Origin: an uncultured bacterium
Lineage (GTDB): Bacteria > Myxococcota_A > UBA9160 > SMWR01
DNA: 42,313 nt
Assembly (NCBI GenBank): GCA_937937315.1
Contig: CALDCK010000129.1
Coordinates: 1 to 42,313, forward strand
Direction: 5' to 3'
The notes under the pieces are model-generated. The model ran no database searches. It was not told the DNA's origin and was given only the letters and a program-made list of their open reading frames with translations. Of the stretch, positions 8,361-15,969 are shown piece after piece; positions within the stretch are counted from its first letter, which is position 1, and each line of letters opens with the position of its first letter. The position numbers and the translations under genes are program-made.

Positions 8361-9719
8361 GTGTCCTTCGACCGCACCCGGCTCTCGGTGCCCTGGCAGC
8401 GCGCCTTCGACTACGTCGAGGAGCGGGTGGGAGGCCGCATCGTCGCGGGTGAGCGCCAGGCGCGCTGGAGGCCCGCCTGGTTCCTCGAAGTCGAGCGCGG
8501 CGGCGAGACCCTGCCGATCTACTTCCGTGGCGCCCGCGCCGAGGCCGAGCGCGGCGTCGACCAGCTCCGCCACGAGCACACCTGTCTCGAGCTGCTCGCG
8601 AAGCACGGCATCCCGGTTCCCCGGGTCCACGGCTTCTGTCCCGACCCCGAAGGCATCGTGATGGACCGGGCGCCGGGGCGCTTCGACCTCTCGACCGCCG
8701 AGGACGAAGCGGAGCGCGTCGCCGTGCGCAACCACTACATGGAGATCCTGGCCCGGATCCACGCCCTTCCCACGGCGGACTTCGAGGCGGCGGGAATGCG
8801 GCGGCCGCGCACGGCCCGAGAGCTGGCCCTCGGCGACCTCGAGGGCTGGGTCCGCGCCTATCGCCAGGCGAAGAGCCGCCCCGAGCCCGTCATCGAGTTC
8901 GCACTGGACTGGCTCATGCGCCACGTGCCGGCGGGGCGTGAACGGGCGAGCTTCGTGCTGGGAGACGCGGGGCAGTTCCTGTTCGACCGCGGCCGCGTCA
9001 CGGCGGTCATCGACGTCGAGCTCGCCTACGTGGGAGACCCGGCCGCCGATCTCGGGGCCCTGCTCTCGCGGGATCTCAGCGAGCCCCTCGGCGACCTCGA
9101 CCACGCCCTGCGCCACTACGAGGCGGTGAGCGGCGAGGCGGTCGACCGGGACGCCGTCCACTACCACGCGATCCGCTTCGGAATGGTGACGCCTCTCGCC
9201 ACCGCAGCCGTGGTCGCGCGGCCGCCTCCAGTCGCGGACTACGTGCAGTACCTGGTGTGGTCCCTGGTCTTCGCCCGCTGCCCCCTCGAGATCGTCGCCC
9301 ACCTCGAGGGCGTGACGATCGAGCCGCCCACCCTTCCCGAGGAAGAGGAGTCTCCCTTCGCCGTGGCCCACGAAGCCCTGGGCGACCGCCTCGCCGCCCT
9401 CGAGCGCGGCGAGGGCTTCGGGCGCTACCAGGTAGACGCCGTCGAGCGCCTCGCGACGGCTCTCCGCCGCGGGGACCGCTTCGGCCGCCGGGTGCTCGCG
9501 GCCGATCTCGACGAGGCCGCGGAGCTCCTGGGTCATCGCCCCGCCGGTGAGCGCGAGCGCGACCTCGCCCTCGAGACCCTCGTGTCCGAGAACGAAGGCG
9601 AGCGCGACGCCGATCTGCTCCGGTACCTCGTCCGCCGCCTGAAGCGTCAGGAGCTCATCCTCGCGCCGGTGATGCGGGAGCTCGCGGATGCGCGCATGCA
9701 GATCCTCTGCCCGGCCTGA
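8361..9719 (+). CDS. APH-like phosphotransferase with degenerate catalytic loop
   Basis: This 452-aa protein starts at GTG 8361. Residues about 1-310 are an aminoglycoside-phosphotransferase/choline-kinase fold, as found near acyl-CoA dehydrogenases and ligases. RHEHTCLELLAKHGIPVPRV and a hinge IVMDRAPG are visible, as is the metal-binding loop VIDVELAYVGDPAADLG. The catalytic loop, usually HGDxxPGN, reads LGDAGQFLF: the Asp stays, the His is Leu, and the Pro-Gly-Asn is reduced to Gln. The last about 130 residues are a helical extension. Divergent from the FAD oxidoreductase. Substrate unknown. Confidence 0.85.
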   Translation: MSFDRTRLSVPWQRAFDYVEERVGGRIVAGERQARWRPAWFLEVERGGETLPIYFRGARAEAERGVDQLRHEHTCLELLAKHGIPVPRVHGFCPDPEGIVMDRAPGRFDLSTAEDEAERVAVRNHYMEILARIHALPTADFEAAGMRRPRTARELALGDLEGWVRAYRQAKSRPEPVIEFALDWLMRHVPAGRERASFVLGDAGQFLFDRGRVTAVIDVELAYVGDPAADLGALLSRDLSEPLGDLDHALRHYEAVSGEAVDRDAVHYHAIRFGMVTPLATAAVVARPPPVADYVQYLVWSLVFARCPLEIVAHLEGVTIEPPTLPEEEESPFAVAHEALGDRLAALERGEGFGRYQVDAVERLATALRRGDRFGRRVLAADLDEAAELLGHRPAGERERDLALETLVSENEGERDADLLRYLVRRLKRQELILAPVMRELADARMQILCPA

Positions 9720-9768
9720 GGCGCCCCGGCCCCTTGGGTCGGACCCGCGATCGGCCGATCGGGTCTTC

Positions 9769-10512
9769 ATGCCGGTCAGCCCGCTCGCGACGCCCTTCCG
9801 CCAACGCTTCGCTCACGCCCGGGCCCTCGACATCGAGGCGCAGCTGGGCGAGTGCGCGGACTACCTCCAGCACCCCGAGATCCTGGTGATGGAGTTCCTC
9901 GAGTCCTACCACCAGATCGAGCGCGAGTGGAGCCCCAAGGCCTCGCTGCGCCAGGAGGACGACGGCGGCGAGCTGGTCCTCGAGCCCTTCTACGAGTCCC
10001 TCGAGCTGCACGTGCGCGGCGCCAGCCGGGAGGACGAGCGCCTGGTGTGCGTCTCGGGCTCCCTCTCGCCCCTGCCCACGGACGGTCATCCAGCCCTCTC
10101 GGGCCAGGGCCTCGACTTCGTGGGGCAACGCGTAGGCACCTCGAGCCGGATCGTGATGGGCGTGGCCCAGGCCTCGAAGGAAGAGACCCCCTACGTGATG
10201 CTGATCCGCGCACTCAACTGCCTGGCCGAGCTCTCGCCCCCCCTGCGCGTGCTCCAGCTGGGCAACGAAGTCCTCCACGACTCCGTTCCCGAGGACGCCC
10301 GCTTCGACCTCACCCTCGGCGTCACCGAGCTCGAACCGAGCGAGACGTGGACGGCGGTGGGCGAGCTCACGCGCGATCTCGCGGAGGTGTTCAAGCGCCG
10401 GATCTCTGCGGAGGCGCAGTTCTCCGACTGGATCGGCTGGATCGACTGCGCGGAGATCGAGCTCGGCGCCAGCGACGGAGTGACGACCCTCAGACGCCTC
10501 TGGCGCGTCTAG
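9769..10512 (+). CDS. Conserved-looking hypothetical protein
   Basis: This 247-aa protein starts at ATG 9769 (MPVSPLATPFRQRF); the frame is open further upstream but overlaps the APH-like gene there. It has no signal peptide, membrane segment or recognised motif. Composition and codon use match the neighbours. It follows the APH-like kinase by about 50 bp on the same strand and may be co-transcribed. Its TAG stop shares the palindrome CTAG (10509-10512) with the stop of the convergent flavin monooxygenase gene. I do not recognise a family. Confidence 0.75.
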   Translation: MPVSPLATPFRQRFAHARALDIEAQLGECADYLQHPEILVMEFLESYHQIEREWSPKASLRQEDDGGELVLEPFYESLELHVRGASREDERLVCVSGSLSPLPTDGHPALSGQGLDFVGQRVGTSSRIVMGVAQASKEETPYVMLIRALNCLAELSPPLRVLQLGNEVLHDSVPEDARFDLTLGVTELEPSETWTAVGELTRDLAEVFKRRISAEAQFSDWIGWIDCAEIELGASDGVTTLRRLWRV

Positions 10513-11828
10513 ACTCCCTGGCCGCCGTCGCGTCGTGAAGCGGCGCGACGCGCCCGACGCAGCGCGCGCTGCAGCTCCGCGGTGTGGATCTGGCAGTTTC
10601 CGAAAGGCAGCTCGAGCACCGGCACCGTCGCCCGATCGATCACCCGACGCGAGGGCCAGATCGCCTCCCCCGCCAGGAAGGGCGCCACGAAGCGCATCTG
10701 CTGCTCGGCCCGGGGCCAGATCGAGCAGACCGCTTGCATGACTCCGACGACGAAGAGACTCTCGTGCCGCGGGTGCCGGACGCCCCACGCCAGGCGGAGC
10801 CCATCGCGCTCGAGCTCGGGGACGCTCTCCCGCAGGAACGGGAACGAGAGCCGATAGCCGGTGGCGACGACGATCGCGTCGATTCGCTCGGTGCTGCCGT
10901 CGACGAACTCCACCCCGGCGCCGCGCAGCCGACGCACCCCGGGCTTCGGCTGGATCGCTCCGCTGCGACAGCGTTCGAGCACGTGGTCGTTCAGCACCAC
11001 CCGCTTCTCGAGGGGATTCGCCGGTACCGGGGGCAGCCCCACCTCCTCGGGGCGTGGGAGCGCCGCAGTGATTCGGGCGAGGACGCGCGGAAACGCCCGC
11101 TCGAAGAAGGGGCGGCGCAGGGGCGGGGGGAGCCAGCGCAGCGGGCCCGTCAATGGGTCCGACGGATGGGGGACGGAGACGGGCACCCGGGGAAGGATCG
11201 TCTGTCCGCTCCGCGCGGACAGGAAGACCCGGCCCGCAGCCCCCTGCTCCGAGAGCTCCACAGCGAGCTCGCAGGCGGTGACCCCGAGCCCGATCACCAA
11301 CACGTTCCGCCCGCGACTGTCGATCGGATGCTGTGGATCCCGGTAGTCCTTCGCGTGGATCATGGGCCCATCGAAGTCCCCCTCGAGCTCGGGCCATCGC
11401 GGGTCCCACAGGTTTCCGGTCGCCACCACGAGCGCGTCGTGAACGACCCGCTCTCCCGAATCGAGTTCGAGCTCCCAGCGACCCTCCGCGGTCGGCGTGG
11501 CGCGCTCGACGCGGGTCGAGAGCCGGAGATGGGGGTCGAGCCCGAAGTGCGCGGCGTAGCGCGAGAACCACTCCGCCATCTGTTCGTGGCTCGGATACTC
11601 CGGATAGTCCTCCGGCAGCGCGTAGTCCGTGAAGCGGCTCATCGCCTTGTGGGTGTTCGTACGCAGAGACCGGTAGGCGGCGGAGGTCCCGCTCGAGTTC
11701 TCGAACACCCAATGCCCGCCGACCCGATCGCCGGCCTCGTAGCCGACGAAGGGAATCCGCCACTCCGAGAGCGTCTTGCAGGCGACCAGTCCACACGGAC
11801 CCGCACCGATCACGCCGACCGACGGCAT
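10509..11828 (-). CDS. Flavin-containing monooxygenase
   Basis: This 439-aa protein starts at ATG 11828 (MPSVGVIGAGPCGLVACKTL), giving the FAD-binding GAGPCG motif at residues 8-13. GDRVGGHWVF is the FMO identifying region, FDGPMIHAKDY is the FMO/BVMO fingerprint FxGxxxHxxxY, and VLVIGLGVTACELA is the NADPH-binding fold. A C-terminal VVATGYRLSFPFL is typical. The enzyme oxygenates ketones or heteroatoms using NADPH and O2. It is divergent from an acyl-CoA ligase, so a ketone/acid catabolic link is plausible; the substrate is unknown. Confidence 0.93.
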   Translation of the reverse strand: MPSVGVIGAGPCGLVACKTLSEWRIPFVGYEAGDRVGGHWVFENSSGTSAAYRSLRTNTHKAMSRFTDYALPEDYPEYPSHEQMAEWFSRYAAHFGLDPHLRLSTRVERATPTAEGRWELELDSGERVVHDALVVATGNLWDPRWPELEGDFDGPMIHAKDYRDPQHPIDSRGRNVLVIGLGVTACELAVELSEQGAAGRVFLSARSGQTILPRVPVSVPHPSDPLTGPLRWLPPPLRRPFFERAFPRVLARITAALPRPEEVGLPPVPANPLEKRVVLNDHVLERCRSGAIQPKPGVRRLRGAGVEFVDGSTERIDAIVVATGYRLSFPFLRESVPELERDGLRLAWGVRHPRHESLFVVGVMQAVCSIWPRAEQQMRFVAPFLAGEAIWPSRRVIDRATVPVLELPFGNCQIHTAELQRALRRARRAASRRDGGQGV

Positions 11829-11898
11829 TCCAGCCCTTTCCACGTCTCGGAACGATGAACCCCCTCGCGCGCGACCCAGAACCCGGGAGGTCTCATGA

Positions 11899-11904
11899 TA
11901 AACT
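11899..11904 (+). promoter_or_regulatory. Possible extended -10 for the acyl-CoA ligase gene
   Basis: Within the 143-bp divergent gap, TGATAAACT (11896-11904) is an unusually AT-rich patch and fits an extended -10 (TGn-TAAACT). I see no good -35 box. It lies 67 bp before the ATG at 11972. Confidence 0.3.
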
Positions 11905-11971
11905 CGACGCCACCTTTCCTGAGCGATCTCACCGCGACCGCCTGGACCGTTTCGAAGGAGCGCCGACAGCC

Positions 11972-13483
11972 ATGTACACCATCGCGGATCCGCTCGCCCA
12001 CGCCCATCGCAACACACCCGATCGGCTGGCCACGGTTTGCGGCGAGACACGGCACACCTACGCGCAGCTCTGGTCCCGCTGCCGCCGGCTCGGAGCGGCC
12101 CTCACCGCCGCCGGTATCGAGGTCGGAGACCGGGTGGCGATCCTGGCCGACAACAGTCACACCTACATCGAGGTCTACGCCGGAGTTCCGGCATCGGGCC
12201 GCGTCGTGGTTCCGCTGAACACGCGACACGCGGAGCCCGAGCTGCTCTACGCCCTCGAAGACTCGGGGTCCCGCATCCTGCTGACCGACCGCGAGCCCGG
12301 AAGGCTGGCAGACCCGGTCGAGCGGGTCGTACGCATCCCCGACGAGTACGAGGCCTGGATCGCAGGCGGGGACGAGATCGACCTCGGAAAGGGGATCGAT
12401 GAAGAGACGCTGGCGGGACTCTTCTACACCGGCGGAACCACCGGGGTCTCCAAGGGCGTGATGCTCACCCATCGCAACCTGATCGCGAACACCTTCCAAT
12501 GGATGGCCCGCGTGCTCTACGACAGCAGCGACGTCATGCTCGTCATGGCGCCGCTCTTCCACGCCGCCGGCTCGAATTGCGTCCTCGCCAACATCTGGAC
12601 CGGTGGCGCCCAGGTCCTCCTTCCGGGCTTCACGGCCGCCGCCGCCCTGGACCTGATCGAAGCCGAGGCCTGCACGGCAACCCTCGGCGTGCCAACCATG
12701 CTCGCGGCGATTGCGGAGGAGCAGCAGACCCGTGCCCGCGACACGAGCTCTCTGCGCTGGGTCGCCCACGGCGGATCGCCCATCGCGAGCGAGGTGCTGC
12801 GCCGCGTTCACCAGGCGATCCCCTCCGCCGAGCTGATCGAAGTCTACGGCGCGACGGAGCTCTCCCCCCTCGCAACGGTGCAACGCCACGAAGAGGCCCT
12901 GATCGACACGGAGCGCGTGCGATCCTGCGGCCAGCCCCTGCCGGGGGTCGAGGTCCGGATCGCAGCCGAAGACGGACGCGCCCTCCCGACGGGGACGGTC
13001 GGTGAGGTGACCGTGCGCGCGCCCACGGTGATGCGAGGCTACTGGGGGAAGGAGGAGCAGACCGCCTCGGCGCTGCGCGACGGCTACTACTGGACGGGCG
13101 ACCTCGGCTACCTGGACGACGAGGGATTCCTGTTCCTGGTCGACCGCTCGAAGGACATGATCGTGTCCGGCGGAGAGAACGTGTACTCGACCGAGGTCGA
13201 GGAGGTGCTCTTCGAGCACCCGGCCGTGCTCGAGGCCGCTGTCTTCGGTGTGCCAGACGAAAAGTGGGGCGAGGCGGTGTGGGCCGCGGTCCAGCTTCGC
13301 GAGGGCGAGTCCGTCGACGTCGAGACGCTGATCCGCTTCTGCCGCGAGCGCCTCGGGGGATACAAGGTCCCGAAGGGCATCGATCTCCACGCGGAGCCGC
13401 TGCCCAAGTCGGGGCCCGGGAAGTTCCTGAAGCGCAAGCTTCGCGAGCCCTACTGGGAAGGCCGGGATCGCGCTGTGAACTGA
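11972..13483 (+). CDS. Acyl-CoA synthetase (AMP-dependent ligase, class I adenylate-forming)
   Basis: This 503-aa protein starts at ATG 11972, with GAAGGAG about 11 nt upstream. The adenylation motifs are complete: P-loop YTGGTTGVSKGVMLTH, A5 VYGATELS, A7/A8 GDLGYLDDEGFLFLVDRSKD, hinge SGGENVYSTEVEE, and the catalytic Lys in LPKSGPGKFLKRKLRE. It activates a carboxylic acid to its acyl-CoA via an acyl-adenylate; fatty versus aromatic substrate cannot be told. Its last 20 or so residues closely match those of the second ligase at 37468-39039, which suggests a shared subfamily. Confidence 0.95.
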   Translation: MYTIADPLAHAHRNTPDRLATVCGETRHTYAQLWSRCRRLGAALTAAGIEVGDRVAILADNSHTYIEVYAGVPASGRVVVPLNTRHAEPELLYALEDSGSRILLTDREPGRLADPVERVVRIPDEYEAWIAGGDEIDLGKGIDEETLAGLFYTGGTTGVSKGVMLTHRNLIANTFQWMARVLYDSSDVMLVMAPLFHAAGSNCVLANIWTGGAQVLLPGFTAAAALDLIEAEACTATLGVPTMLAAIAEEQQTRARDTSSLRWVAHGGSPIASEVLRRVHQAIPSAELIEVYGATELSPLATVQRHEEALIDTERVRSCGQPLPGVEVRIAAEDGRALPTGTVGEVTVRAPTVMRGYWGKEEQTASALRDGYYWTGDLGYLDDEGFLFLVDRSKDMIVSGGENVYSTEVEEVLFEHPAVLEAAVFGVPDEKWGEAVWAAVQLREGESVDVETLIRFCRERLGGYKVPKGIDLHAEPLPKSGPGKFLKRKLREPYWEGRDRAVN

Positions 13484-13531
13484 GACCGGAGAGTCCCGTC
13501 TCGCGGAGCCTCGCGTCCGACTCCCTTCCGC

Positions 13532-13792
13532 TCAGGGCGCCGTCGGGAAGACTCGCCGGCCGCGCACCTTCGCCACCTCTGCATCCAGCTCGCCGATGGT
13601 GTGAAGGCGTCGGACGACGGCATCCTCGAGGATCACCCCGGTGCTGCGCTCGATGGCCTCCGCCAGCTCGAAGAGGTCGAGCGGATCGAGCCCCACTTCC
13701 TCGAGGGTGGTGCCGGAAGAAAGCTCCCCGGGCGAGATTCCGAACTCCCGCACGAGCAGATCGGAAAGCCACCGACTCACGGTGTCTCTCAT
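13532..13792 (-). CDS. Acyl-carrier-protein-like protein lacking the phosphopantetheine serine
   Basis: This 86-aa protein starts at ATG 13792 (MRDTVSRWLSDLLVREFGIS) and has the four-helix ACP layout. The helix-II start, normally D-S-L, reads VGLDPLDLFELAEAIE: the serine that carries 4'-phosphopantetheine is proline (one T-to-C change from TCG to CCG). The rest of helix II and the loop to helix III look normal. It is convergent with the acyl-CoA ligase. It may be a non-carrier ACP homologue, a regulatory or docking protein, or a decaying gene. Confidence 0.8.
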   Translation of the reverse strand: MRDTVSRWLSDLLVREFGISPGELSSGTTLEEVGLDPLDLFELAEAIERSTGVILEDAVVRRLHTIGELDAEVAKVRGRRVFPTAP

Positions 13793-13856
13793 CCTGAGCC
13801 CTCCCGGCGACGACCCGCTCCTGGGACGATTCGCTTCCGTGCGGGATCGCCGCCTC

Positions 13857-13943
13857 CTACTCGACTGCGATCTGCTTCGGCTTCGCCGCCTCGCCGCGGG
13901 GCACTTCAATCCTCAGGACGCCGTCGGGGAGCGCTTCCGGCCA
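13857..13943 (-). pseudogene. Hsp20 (small heat-shock protein) C-terminal relic
   Basis: On the minus strand, 28 codons ending in TAG read WPEALPDGVLRIEVPRGEAA then KPKQIAVE. This is the final beta strand of the alpha-crystallin domain (L-x-D-G-V-L-x-I-x-V-P) plus the IxV/I-type tail typical of bacterial Hsp20. Upstream in the same frame the alpha-crystallin similarity stops and no start is seen. It is a remnant about one-fifth of a normal gene, left by deletion or rearrangement. Confidence 0.6.
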
Positions 13944-14253
13944 TCGAAGACACGATGGCTGAGGCCCGGAAGGCCCCTCGCTTCACGACACCCGAACGGA
14001 TCCCAACGGGCGACCTCTGTCGGTGGTTTCCTGCCCGTCCCCCCCTCCTTCGCGGCGCGACCGCTGCACACTGCCGGCGAGCGTTCTGCTCGTGCGACTT
14101 CGGCCTGTCCTCGTAACCGGTGCAACCGCCGTGCCGAGCGGTCAGCGCACGTCCTCGGCGCCCATCCTGCGGGGAGACGACACGCAAAGGTGTGCCGGAA
14201 CGACCCAGGGCCGTGGGCACGGTCCATGCACTACTCGGGCTCGAGGTTCTGCA
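13944..14253. other. Non-coding stretch
   Basis: This stretch lies between the Hsp20 relic and the next gene. Several open frames cross it on both strands, but none has coding-like composition, a ribosome-binding site or a recognisable domain. It may hold the decayed 5' part of the heat-shock gene and the promoter of the 14254 gene. No RNA gene or repeat is evident. Confidence 0.5.
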
Positions 14254-14814
14254 ATGCCCGATACGTCCAAACGCCCGGCCGAGGTGGCGCGTCTAGAGGC
14301 GCTCTTCCGCACCCATCCCGCCTGGCGTGAGGCGGCCCGCCACATCCGCGACGACGCGAGCAGCGACGTCCACTTCAGCTCCCAGGAGGGAAAGGTGTGG
14401 CATCTCGTCCGGGTGGAGGGCGAGACCCTGCTGCTCGACGGCCCCTCGCCAGATCCGGACTTCGCCTTCGGCTTCAACCCCGCCGCAGTCGATCGGCTCG
14501 CCGCGGTCGAAGGTGGCGTCGGTGCGTTCGCCGTCGAGCTGTTCCAGCTGATCACCGAGACGGATCCCGCGAAGCGGATCGGGTTCCGCATCGCGACGTC
14601 CTTCCCGCAGCTCGTGCGCAAGGGCTACCTGACCCTCCTCGCCTCCGGCGGGCTACGCGTGCTCGCCTTTGGCGCGTCGCGCGGCATCCGCACGCTCAGC
14701 GACCTGCGGACGCTCGTCGAACAGGTCCGCTCGCCCGTCCCCGAGGCCTGGGAGACCCGGACCGACGACACCGATACCGCGAAGAAGGCCAGTCGTTCAC
14801 AGCCAGGACCCTAG
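14254..14814 (+). CDS. Hypothetical protein, 186 aa
   Basis: It starts at ATG 14254 (MPDTSKRPAEVARLEALF). It appears soluble, with no signal peptide. A central segment reads FAFGFNPAAVDRLAAVEGGVG, then a helical part FAVELFQLITETDPAKRIGF, then a hydrophobic GYLTLLASGGLRVLAFGAS. The pattern of beta strands followed by a hydrophobic helix vaguely recalls SCP2-like sterol carrier domains, but I cannot confirm this. Isolated from other plus-strand genes and followed at once by a hairpin. Confidence 0.7.
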   Translation: MPDTSKRPAEVARLEALFRTHPAWREAARHIRDDASSDVHFSSQEGKVWHLVRVEGETLLLDGPSPDPDFAFGFNPAAVDRLAAVEGGVGAFAVELFQLITETDPAKRIGFRIATSFPQLVRKGYLTLLASGGLRVLAFGASRGIRTLSDLRTLVEQVRSPVPEAWETRTDDTDTAKKASRSQPGP

Positions 14815-14823
14815 AACCCCTCT

Positions 14824-14846
14824 CCTGGGCCCCGACCGGGGCCAGG
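14824..14846. terminator. Hairpin between convergent genes, probable terminator
   Basis: CCTGG-G-CCCC / loop GACC / GGGGCCAGG forms a 9-bp GC stem with one bulged G, starting 10 bp after the stop of the 14254 gene. There is no T-tract, so intrinsic termination is uncertain. Confidence 0.45.
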
Positions 14847-14977
14847 CGTCCGGGTTCGAGTCGAGGTGTGGTGTCGCAGTCACGGCTGCAGCGACGGCGA
14901 GTTCTCGCCACGAAGGCATCGTGTCGAAGGTGGGCCGCGGCTGACTCTGGGGGGTCGAGATGGGCTCTGGCGTTGCG

Positions 14978-15874
14978 CTAGACGACCTTTGCGCGGAAGA
15001 ACGCACCGGCGCGACCCAGGGCGGCCGCGGCCTCGGCAATGCCGGCGCTCGCGAGCCCCTGGAAGCCGTGGATCATCTCCGGAACGATCTCGAGCCGAAC
15101 CTCCACGCCGACGCGCCCCGCGTGGCGGGCCATCGCGAGCGCGTCGTCCCGCGTGAGATCGATCTGCCCGACCTGGAGGAAGAGCGGGGGAAGCCCGGTC
15201 AGATCGGCGTGGATCGGTGAGACACGCGGATCGCGCAGGTCTCCCCCGTCGCCGACGTAGTCGCGTCCGCGGGCGCACACGAAGTCCGCGTGGGCGAAGG
15301 GATCCGGCGCCAGCGGAGCGCGAGCCGAGTCGCCCCTCGCCTCGAGATCGAACCAGCCGCCGAGGGACACCACCGCAGCCGGTTGGGGTACGCCCTCGTC
15401 CCGCACCCGGAGCAGCGCGGCGACGGCGAGCCCTCCGCCGCAGGAGTCGCCGACGATTCCCACGTGTTCGGGCCGCACGCCCTGGGCCAGCAGCCCGCGG
15501 TACGCGCCCGCGCAGTCTTCGAGCGCGGCGGGAAAGCGATGCTCCGGTGCGAGCCGGTAGTCGACCAGCAGGACCCGCGCACCGAAGGGTCTCGCCAGCA
15601 TCTCGGCGTAGAAGAGATAGCCGTCGCCCCCGGCGGCGATGAAGGCCCCACCGTGACAGAGCACGAGCACGCGCTCCGAGTCGCGGGTTTCGGGCGTGTC
15701 GACCCAGGCGCAGCGCACACCGCCGTACTCGGTCCAGGCCACCCGGGTGCCGTCGGCGACCGGATGTCCGTGAACGGCCTCGAGCTTCTCCCGGGCCACC
15801 TCGACAGGATCCCCGGGCGCCACCAGGGGCCGGGTCATGGCGGCGACCAGGGCCTCGTACTCGCGGCTCGCCAT
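14978..15874 (-). CDS. Alpha/beta hydrolase (hormone-sensitive-lipase-like esterase)
   Basis: This 298-aa protein has the HSL-family arrangement: oxyanion motif HGGAF (normally HGGG), nucleophile elbow GDSCGGG, an Asp in LTRDDAL and the catalytic His in MIHGFQ. No signal peptide, so it is cytoplasmic. It likely hydrolyses carboxylic esters. Divergent from the sulfatase-like gene across 95 bp. The substitution at the last Gly of HGGG is tolerated in some members. Confidence 0.93.
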   Translation of the reverse strand: MASREYEALVAAMTRPLVAPGDPVEVAREKLEAVHGHPVADGTRVAWTEYGGVRCAWVDTPETRDSERVLVLCHGGAFIAAGGDGYLFYAEMLARPFGARVLLVDYRLAPEHRFPAALEDCAGAYRGLLAQGVRPEHVGIVGDSCGGGLAVAALLRVRDEGVPQPAAVVSLGGWFDLEARGDSARAPLAPDPFAHADFVCARGRDYVGDGGDLRDPRVSPIHADLTGLPPLFLQVGQIDLTRDDALAMARHAGRVGVEVRLEIVPEMIHGFQGLASAGIAEAAAALGRAGAFFRAKVV

Positions 15875-15956
15875 CTACCGTCGCACCTCGGGGTGGGATC
15901 CACCGTCGCGCGAACGTAGCAGCCCCCGCACGCGGCGAACGCGGTTGCGGCCCTGC

Positions 15957-15962
15957 TATCCT
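15957..15962 (+). promoter_or_regulatory. Possible extended -10 for the sulfatase/TPR gene
   Basis: TGC-TATCCT (15954-15962) fits an extended -10. It lies only 7 bp before GTG 15970, so if real the transcript would be nearly leaderless or the true start lies downstream. No clear -35. Confidence 0.3.
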
Positions 15963-15969
15963 GATCGGC

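Noticed and set aside
10509-10512. Shared palindromic CTAG stop of two convergent genes
   Set aside because: A tidy but expected consequence of TAG on both strands; no further function supported.
11855-11971. N-terminal extension of the first acyl-CoA ligase
   Set aside because: The extra residues have no adenylation-family similarity and span the probable promoter; ATG 11972 starts the conserved domain.
13601-14330. Long open frames crossing the gap around 13.6-14.3 kb
   Set aside because: They overlap the ACP-like gene and the Hsp20 relic, have no ribosome-binding site or domain, and are explained by high GC, which leaves long chance frames.
14849-14865. GGGTTCGAGTC resembles a tRNA T-loop
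   Set aside because: The flanking stem does not pair (ccggg against cgagg), and no acceptor, D or anticodon arms can be drawn.
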